From contig NW_019091404.1 in the NCBI RefSeq assembly GCF_001949145.1, positions 1,382,191 to 1,446,190 of the forward strand: DNA of 64,000 bases, given 5' to 3'. A program made the translations under genes and the position numbers. Below the pieces are notes generated by a model that saw only the letters and a program-made list of their open reading frames with translations, was not told where the DNA came from and made no database searches. Shown piece after piece: positions 55,038 to 64,000 of this stretch; position 1 is the stretch's first letter; every line of letters starts with the position of its first letter. Source of the stretch: Acanthaster planci (taxonomy: Eukaryota > Echinodermata > Asteroidea > Valvatida > Acanthasteridae).

Positions 55038-58000
55038 ACTGTTTCCCTGAACACTTGCTTCTACCTTCCTCAGGGAATGGACAGGTGCATTTTTGCATCT
55101 GGGGGGAGTACAGTGTTTCCCATGAAAAGAAGATCTTCTCCCATCGTTCAAATTAAAGAATGAGCAATTTGGAAATGCTGATTGGGGATTTGACGGGGAA
55201 TTTTTTTTTTCCGCTGGGTGGGTCCAAGAACCATTGATCTATGATTCCTGATCGGGTCTGTAAATGCTGCTATTTGACTTGTGGCACTTAAACATTTACT
55301 GATGTATGGGACGACAGCCGAGATACATGTAAAACCCATTTCTTAACCATTCTGCTTCCACCAAAAGTGCATTTGTCAAACCTTGAGGTACGTTTTTTAC
55401 ACGTTTGCCTTTGTAGACAGACAGGGTGTGAGATTTTTTGACCAATTTCTAATTTTGTGAACAAACATTGGCGTGAGGGTGACTTGCAGAAGCCACACTA
55501 AAAAGACTTTTTTTACCAACTTGACCATTTGCCCCACACTTCCCAGAATCAAGCCATCCTTTTGCAGACCAAGACGTTGCCTTCTAACGACTTTTACCCA
55601 ACCAATAAAAAGAAATCCCTTGATCCACTGCAACAGTGAAAAGACTTCCGTAAAAATCACATGAAACCCTTTATATTACAGCAGGATAGAACCTACAGAC
55701 CACCATATACATGTAATGAGATCAGTACTGCTTAACATCTGTACATTTAAAACTGGAAAATACCGTAGCCTCGAGATGTCTGTTACGTTTCTCCAGCATT
55801 GGAATGATTTTAATACTTACAGTAATGTGACTCCATATTAAGCATGTTTTTTTCCAAAGAGGGAACCACCCATGTCCACCTGCACATAGTATTTCCCATC
55901 AGCCATTAATTTCCACAGAAAACTATTCCCTTATACTGTAGCTGCTTATTTGTTTATTTTACACGACGTGTTTTAATGTGTTTTTTAATGTGCGTTTACT
56001 GGTCTGTGTCAAACACAAAAACTCATTTAGCTGACCAGTTGCATGTCAGGGTGAACTGTTTCCATGGGGATGAGGTTTTTTTTTTTTGAAGCATTGATCA
56101 ATGCAATTTGTGTTAGTGTAGTTTTCTGTTTAAATGGTTTCATCCTGAATCAGTTTTGAGCACTAGTTAGGCCCCTCAGAAAAAAAACAAGGCCCCCACC
56201 AAAGTGAAAGGAAATAGCCCAAGTTGAAGTTAAAGGGGGGGAAAAAATTTGTGCCTACAGGCACCAGTGAAAGTTGAAGATGGGTACCAGACCTTTGTGA
56301 CATGGTTATCATCGAAGTTATACCGTACACAATGCTGTTGGGCGGAAAGTGGGGCGTCCAACTAAACTGGGCGGGCACCATTCCTGTCGGTAATATTATA
56401 TGGGTACAGCCCTGGCATATACGTGCGTATTCTGTCCAAAAAAGGAACGATTCTTTGTACAAATGAATGAGTTATGTAATAATTTAATCTGTATTCGGGT
56501 ATTGTACAGAAGGAGGGTCAAAAACGGAAGAAGTTGACCACGCCAGTGCTGTGTACACGATGATAACAATAATTAATGAATGACTATTTATTTTTCGCTG
56601 TATTTATTCAAATGAACTCAGAAGCAACGGACACAATAGGAGAAAGTGCTGCCGAACTTACTGTCACAAATATTGTGAGAGTAAGGGAAAAAAAACCTGA
56701 AATTCACATACTAGAATTTGCACTGCATATCACACAAAAAATTAAAAGTAGAAAAAAGAAAACTGTTTTAATGTCTGTTTATTCCAACCAGCAGTTTCCA
56801 AGGTGCTAACGGTCTTTGTCTGCAACTCATTAATATTGTCAGTGTAATCAAAGGAACTAAATTATCGTAGACTCTTTTTGTTTTAAACTTCTTGCTCTTT
56901 TTGAAAGCCAAAAAAAAAAAAAGCCAACTGCTGGTGATGCAAGTATTATTTCCAATGCATCGTGTGTGACACTGTAACGTGCAATCATGGAGATTGGGAG
57001 ATAAACATCTCCAAAACTCTGCTAAAGTAATTGACACATTTTTGGTCGACAAGATTTTCATAGGTCAAAAGTGTGTACTTTATTACGTATTTCAAACTGT
57101 TTTTTAATGTTCTGTTGGTTTTCATAGTATCATTTGTCACATTCTTCACTTTTTCCAGGTAACAACAAAAGCAGAGTAAGCCTTGACATTTCAGGTTTTT
57201 ACAAATTTGCCTTCATGTACGAGACAGTTTCTAGTAGACTATTTATAAATGTGAAGTAAGCAATTGCATTCTCTGTTTTTAATTTTCGGGGCAATTTTGG
57301 CAAGCATAACATTTTATTTTCAATTCGAATTTTTTAAAACATTGGACATGGTCTGTCATTTTTCTGAATCAACATTTCTGAAGGCAATATTGTAATGATC
57401 GCATTGAACTGTTCAATTTTGTACATTACCGACTTGAAATCATGTGTTTGGAAGACTAAAAACTGTTGTACATGTAGAGAACGTTCTGTTTTTCATTTTG
57501 AAACTCGTCATTGGCACATTGGAGGAGTATGTTAACCATTTATGTGACGCATGTCAACATATCGACATGTCGGTGGATGTCTCTCTTGTCAGATTGCATT
57601 TTTGCTGTTTTTTACGTGTTGACAATTAAGTGCTCAACTGTTGTGTCCATTTTTTTTAAAAAGGATAAAATATTTGTTTAAAATTGTGTTATTGTATCAA
57701 ACTGTATGCCAAACCATTTTTTTGTCTCACTTTAATATTAAACACCGTTTTTTGCAAATTTTTGAGACTCAATTTGCGGCTTCCTTGTTGTGGAATTTCT
57801 TCTGGGTTTGGTTTTTTTTTTCGCTTCCCCATTTCCCAGCAAACCAGCCACGTCTACGAATTGAAATGATCCAGCCCTTCCTCCCTGCTTCAAACTGACT
57901 ACATATGTACTTCCAAACTCTGCCCCGCAAAAACTCGTTAGCTTACTGATTAAGCACTTGCTTCAACGGAATTGCCCCCTCCCGTGCCCTCGTTTTTGAA

Positions 58001-61000
58001 AAGTTCTGTTAAAACGTACACCCAAACCGCGTCAACGCTGCAGTTCATTTGCCTTCACTGCACGTCCTTGAAAAAAATTGCGTGCATCCGTGGCTCTGGC
58101 TGCCTGCCCCCTCAGCAAAGTTTCCAGTCAGATGTTACTCTACAAAACAGTCCACAGCCTCCGTAAAATGCCACTCATAATAAGGATGAAAATTTAAATT
58201 TCCTTGTCCCTGAAGAGGCCCCCTTTCCGAGTGCCAGTTTTGACCTTGAGAAGGTTACCACTATACCTTACGGACGCGTGAGCAAACGATGAAATCAGTT
58301 TTAGTCAAGTGCAGCACCCATTTGTTAAATTTTTGCTTCGTCAGTCCTGGGAAGATACCGTTGGGTAGCGCAGTCACAAGGGCAACATTCATAGCACTTA
58401 TTTCATGTCCAAAATAAACCTGTGATCATCTTATGTCTCAAGTTTTATCCACAAGTGTCGTCAAAAATGAGCCTGTGGTGGTGATTTTGATCACACACTA
58501 GAAATAGTCTGGTTTGAAACAAAATTCATGCAATGTTTTACAAAATCGTTTATGGAATACGCTTGATAGTTTTCAGGCCCAATTTTAGACTATTTCCTGG
58601 CACCACAATGCCATAATCTGTCTTGTTTTAAAATGTGAAATACTCTTTCTACCTTGTCAAATCTTTGAATCTGTGTAACATTCTGTAAATAGAAAGCTTA
58701 GATTCTAACACAAATCACCTTCTAGCTGATACTTGAGGCATTACCTGTACAGAGCTACTTCCATCACTTCTGTGAAAATTTGATCACTTTCACAGATTAA
58801 GCTTCTGTGAAAGTCCAATAATAAACTATCCAAAACCGCCAACCCACTTCCTAAAGCTTGGAAACAATTGATCTTGAAATTAGTTTTCGAAGTAATCCAA
58901 GTGTAGTGAATTCAGCGATTCCACTTTATAGTTTGAAAAGGTTGAAACCATCCAAACGGCTGAGTGGCAAAATATATACTCTTAAAGGAGCCATTATATT
59001 CCCTGCGATCTGTGGACTTGCTCCTTCGATAAGGGATATGCCAACCTGAGGTCAGTGGAAAATAGAATGAATTTCTTGGAAAAGAGAACCAAACTCTATT
59101 ATGAACCGATAATGCTGATGCAAAGCCCCCGATAATGTAGTCACCGTTACTCAGTCTCGTAAAAGCCGCTGGCGTTAGTCAAACCATGGAGAAAGGAGCC
59201 CTTTCTTCATGGTCAAACGACGCCATGCCGTATGCGCTCTTTGTCTTTTGCTGCAATTAAGCAAAGGTGCGTACTGGAAGGTTTTTTTTGCCAAGTGCTC
59301 AGGAAGTCCGCTTCCATCAAACATACTGTTTTGTTACTTCTGTCAATTTGCAATTCATACAAGTAAGAAAGTGAAGGCTGTTCTTTTGTACTCATGCAGA
59401 ACATTGAAAACATTTATGTCTACATAAACCCGTGTTCAGTTAAAACTTGGCATTTAGCAAGATATCAGAACTTCATAGAACAGGCGTCAGAATATGTTCA
59501 CAAGATTTGAATATTCAGTGTTGCATATATGTAATATCAGCCCGTGACGTGACAAGACCAGACAGTTTCTGTTGATCGCTGACCAGGCATAGTAGATCGA
59601 AAGACCAGCCACAAGATGAGTTACAAGACCAGCCGAACGTAGTGGGGTGAACAAAGATTGAGGAATGCTTTTGTCGTACATCATTTCAAGATTTCAAGAC
59701 TTATTTCATTTGACTAGCTTGCATTCCTTAAATTTAGACAGGAGGTCTTGTGTCAGTCTTGTGATGGTCTTTAAGGGTCTCGAACTCAGCAATCGAAAGA
59801 ATGTGCGGAAGGGAGTTTTCAACTGTTCAGTCTTGAATCTTGAGTCACATACTGGAGTATAAGCCCTTCTCAATTATATTCTCCTCCTGCTGATAGGGCT
59901 AACGCCAATCTCCAAATGACCGTTGAGACTTGCAACAGGCCATATTAAACAGACATGGATGCATTCATCCCTGGCTCCAGCTCTACATGACCATGGAGCA
60001 GAGGTCAGTTTGAGACTGCCAACAATGACGGTCAAGTATTGGCAATCATTGGTCGACCCTGACATGTCATGTTAGCGCGTCCATGACCCTTGCCTGCCCG
60101 AGTAAATGAAGTCCACTGCCTATGGGTTAAATTTGTATCAAGAGGAATGACAGCACATAATCTTCTCCATATAGACTACTGCTATTTCATTTGAAAACCA
60201 GGTTCATCATCTGCTTGTAAGTTGTATTGAACTTCGAAGTGGGGTTTCAAAAGGCGTAATTCATTAGTCACAGTTTCGGTTTCAAACTATGGGTATGATG
60301 TTGCATGTTTTCCAATTGGCTATACATAATTTTTTGAGTTGTCCATAATTGCTTTCGTTATTGACAATCCAACATTTGAAGTCTAAATAAATACAGGATT
60401 AACACACCCCTTCCCAAACCTCAGTAGTAAACGTGGAAATATGTGGGTGGGATTGAACAAGAGATGGATGCAAACCACAAGCTAGAACACCGGCTGACTG
60501 TTCCAACTAATTGAGCTGTACTTGCCTAGCCCCTGAAATATGAATTACTGGGAGTGGTAGCCGGGATCCCTAGGTAAGGCTGGCAGACAGACGAAGTTCA
60601 CTATTCACTCGTATCCCCCCCCCAAAAAAATCATGTTTTTATCTTTTATCGCTGGCAATTGGTGGAAAAGCTAACCGAAACAAGAGAAAAACACCCCCAA
60701 AAATGGAAAGAACATTTAAATGTTCCTCCATTTATGCTCCAGCTCTTTTTACAAGAATGATCCTGATCAAGTATTTCACATATTGCTGGTACATCAACTG
60801 ATGTGAAGTTTTGGCATAAACATTCTCGTTGTTAAACTTACCAACCACTGGGCCATAAATGTCAATGTCACACAACAGGCTTACTGCCTTCCATTTTTGC
60901 TGACCTCAATTTCACCCACCACTGCTATGCATGCTGAGGCCATATATTTTTTTTGTCTCAAATAGGCTAAAAATAAACCAGGGATATGAAAACATAGGTC

Positions 61001-61423
61001 TCGGGTCAGGGTTGCGCAGGTGCGAAGTATGACTCCCTAAAAACTACTGAACAATCACTGCACAGGAGGTTAGTAAGACTGGCTTGAGTTTGCACGGTGA
61101 TTGGGTGACCTCGTGAAGTGGACTAAAAAAGCTTTAGCAAACAGCGTTTTTTCTTCACCGGATAACACCACAGTGACCCGCAAATCAAACATTTGATTTT
61201 GCAATGTTAAAGAAAGTTTTGACTGTATCATAATACGTAGCGACGCATAGCCCAACCATTTTACGTCGCGGTTGGCGTTCCAGTTTCGTCAGCTGCTCGA
61301 ATGTGCTTCGTCGGGTTGAATCCTAGAGGGATGGCATTGGGCTGGTTCTATGGTTAGAGTCATAAATACATTTATGCCCACAGGTATCAGAAAACCGGTC
61401 AACACAACAAAACAACCGGCAGA
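55038..61423. other. Possible long 3' UTR, then intergenic; no gene seen
   Basis: The part up to about 58.4 kb is T-rich like a 3' UTR. A distal AATAAA is at 58413. Beyond that I see no exon, RNA gene or transposon end. At about 59550-59640 ACAAGACCAG words recur loosely. Confidence 0.4.
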
Positions 61424-61599
61424 GTAACGGCCAGTGGCGTAGCTAGGATTTTACCAGGGGGGCACGAGGGGCACCAGCATCTTATGGGGGGCACGCTTTT
61501 GTTAGCCTTGTTCAATGTCCATTCAGTGGACCTGGGGCACTGGGAATTTGGAGGGGACATGCTCCCCAGGCCCCCGGGGGCTACGCCACTGGTAACGGC
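61424..61599. mobile_element. hAT-type MITE, 160 bp, with perfect 8-bp target duplication
   Basis: The element proper is 61432-61591, starting CAGTGGCGTAGC and ending GCTACGCCACTG, exact 12-base inverted repeats. GTAACGGC stands on both sides (61424-61431 and 61592-61599), an intact 8-base target-site duplication, as hAT transposases make. The inside is G-rich and noncoding. The unbroken duplication suggests a recent insertion. Confidence 0.93.
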
Positions 61600-64000
61600 A
61601 CAGATGAAATTGGGTCCTACTGCTGGCTTGTTGACTTAGAATGCATGTGAACATATCCCCAAACTGTTTCCCTTAGAAATTAATCCTTATGACTACAGAT
61701 GAATAAGTTAAGGCAATTTTCTTTACAAAAGCCCCACTCTATAACCCTCCTTCCTCCCCCGTTCTTCAAAAGAAAATCCTGAAGTCCCCTTGTTAATGGA
61801 CTTAAAATACCAAATGATCTCAACCCAATGCCAGATTTTCTTTCCCTTTTCTTTCCTTGAAAAGCAACGACGTGAGCGGTGTAATGTTCAACATGAAAAC
61901 TCTCGGAAGTAGGAAGAACTACACGGGGTTGTTTGTCGTAGATCCGGCATATCCTGGTTCAGTTGAATCAACACTGATCTACGTCGACTGGGGAAGTTTT
62001 CCAAGCGCAGTGTGGCGCGCGATATCACGAGCATATCAAAGTATGAAGGAAATAGCCGGTCCAACTACCTTTAATATTGCTTCCTTCCTTTTGTAAATTC
62101 GTGCCGAGTGGCATGAAAAGTAAGTTAACATTTGGTATGACTCACTGGTCATGTTTTTATTTCATTTCCATGTGCCGGTGGTGGGAACTGTTGAAGATTG
62201 CCTCGTGGCCTTAGTGTGAGGGTCCTCGTTTAACGTTTTACAGTTTATGTTCAGTGTTTCAGAAGTAGCGACAACAGCATTTCATGGTGGCCAAGTCAGA
62301 CACCGGTATTGAACTGACGGAGGTTTGTGCAGAAGGTGGAATTCTTTGTCACAATCCTAACAGACCTGAGACATGATGACGTCTTGCTTAGCTAGTAACA
62401 TGTGCGCTTTCCTGGGGACTAGATGGATCGCGTCCAACATCTCTAAACAAAGCGTGATGTCAGTATTACAATGTTTGGTGTAAAGCAGTACCGCTAATTA
62501 TTCAGTCCACTGCTCTGATTGGTCGTGTGTTTGCTGGACATCGCGCTACAGCGCGCGTTCCGGGTCGTGATTGGCTGGAGAAAACAAACTCAGGTCATTC
62601 TACCTGACCTTACTGTCTGATTGTTTCCCGTCTTGGCCGTAAAACTCAGCAATCCGATGTGTTGAAAGCCATTCATTTGTTGTCCAAAATTCAGTGTAAT
62701 TGGAAAACGACTAATGCACATGTAATACACTGGAACAGTTTACTTCTGGGTTAACAATTACACCCGAATTCACTTCGTTTTGGTTTCAATTTCAATGAGG
62801 ATTACTTTAATATGGATTAAAGAAGGCTCAGCGAAATTTCCTGTAGACGCATTCAAATTGGTTACATAAAAATCTCAGTGCCGCTTCTCATTATGTACTG
62901 ACAACAAACGCCTGATCTCCTTAACGATTTACCCTTCGGCAAATCGCTGTTGAGTACCATCCTGTCGACACCCTCAATCTCAACCAAAATCCTTCTAAAT
63001 ATAATTTCTGCAAGCCAGTATAACTTCCACTCGCCCAAAATAAGTCTTATCAAACCTAATCTCGCGCCCTCTCCGTCGCCTGCAGACTATGCGACAACCG
63101 ATCAATTACAGTCCTCCTTATCATGCGATCTTAAGTCTAATGGAAGACATCCCCCTTTGCCAAACCTGACGATTTCTCTCTGGAAGTGGTGTGATCACGG
63201 CGAAACATTTCACTTCACAGCGATAATTTGATAAGTGACGGTTTAATCATGATAATGTTAGGGATTGCCACACCCTCACTGAGCTCAACTGCAAACTGAC
63301 ACACCAACTTACTGAGTCGTTTATAAAATATCGCCGTGGAAATTGATCTACTGTGGCCAGAGTTTCAAGCTCTTTGTACTTTTAATTTTTTTTCTTGTGG
63401 GTATAAGTCACGAACATTTTGAAGTTAATCTAAGTTCTTTCGCAATTGTTGATGCAAATTGAACTTAGAAAAGGTAAGTTTATATGTCAAACGTTCACCT
63501 TGTAAGAAGACGCCACTTTGTGAAAGACACTAACGACGAGACCTGTGGAGGCGAGGCGAACGAAGAAAGGTATCTCTAGCCTCTAATGAAGCAATGACAA
63601 AAAAAGGAATGGAACGGGACATAACAAGGAGTAAACACCGAGGGGACCGCTAGCTACGCAAAGTCAGCCAAAGACTCTTGCAAGAATTGTCGGGATTTGT
63701 TTTGGCAGAAATGTTTCTAAAAAAGAGAGAGTTTTTGTGTCCTAATAATGCCAAATCATCATGTCTTTGAAGAACTCAGAAGATCACTGGCCGATATTTT
63801 CACTGCCTCACAAATGTCTCTTCCTGAAAAAAAAACATGAAGAGCAAATGAGGCATTCATATCGCACGCACCTGAACTTGCCCTGAATCCTTTGCGAAAG
63901 GATATTATGCATTACAGGTGCAGAACAACGGGGATATTTCAAATTAGGATGTCTCAAACATGACACGTTAAAAGCACGGCCCAACTTTTTAGTCCCTGAT
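61600..64000. other. No gene supported; CCAAT-box cluster at about 62.5 kb
   Basis: Two inverted CCAAT boxes (CTGATTGGTCG at about 62516 and GTGATTGGCTGG at about 62567) flank a CpG-rich GCGCTACAGCGCGCG segment, which could be a promoter of a gene starting beyond or within this end. A 79-codon frame at 61857-62096 after a pyrimidine tract could be an exon, but I recognise no family. Nothing firmer is visible. Confidence 0.35.

Noticed and set aside
61857-62096. 79-codon frame after a pyrimidine tract as an exon
   Set aside because: No family recognised and no downstream donor. Many chance frames in the window have this length.

Overview
The window is animal nuclear DNA. Its genes have introns with GT-AG borders, the intergenic DNA is AT-rich and full of short inverted-repeat transposons, and there are assembly gaps (Ns). 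The encoded proteins (CARD caspases, an SPRY/SOCS-box protein), frequent TACATGTA and TAGGCCTA palindromes and the compact exon structure suggest an invertebrate deuterostome, most likely an echinoderm such as a sea star. That species guess is an inference.

Layout: 0.5-0.9 kb is a 153-bp tandem repeat with CRE palindromes. 2.5-6.7 kb has five tRNA-Lys(CUU) copies in two clusters, a tRNA-like relic, and three inverted-repeat elements between the clusters. About 6.7-14.2 kb shows no gene. 14.3-19.6 kb (minus strand) is caspase gene A and 25.2-28.6 kb (minus strand) is caspase gene B. Both are caspase-2-like, with eight coding exons and the same intron phases, and are products of a segmental duplication that also left a matching flank at 12.8 and 23.4 kb. 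B is intact (451 codons). A has a 1-base deletion in exon 6, and its C-terminus runs into a dispersed repeat. 28.6-51.3 kb holds no supported coding gene but several MITEs (piggyBac-like with TTAA borders and others), a 16-bp minisatellite and perfect hairpins. 51.6-54.4 kb (plus strand) is a two-exon SPSB1/SPSB4-type gene. The rest, to 64 kb, is noncoding apart from a hAT-type MITE with a perfect 8-bp target duplication at 61.4 kb.

Functionally, gene B should encode an initiator caspase: CARD for adaptor-driven dimerisation, then p20 with His261 and Cys304, then p10. The SPSB protein should be a substrate receptor for an Elongin B/C-Cullin 5 ubiquitin ligase. Nothing in the sequence shows that the caspases and SPSB act together. 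I found no clear undescribed system. The best leads are the frameshifted, repeat-terminated caspase A, the duplicated tRNA-Lys units and a set of small transposons with well-defined ends.
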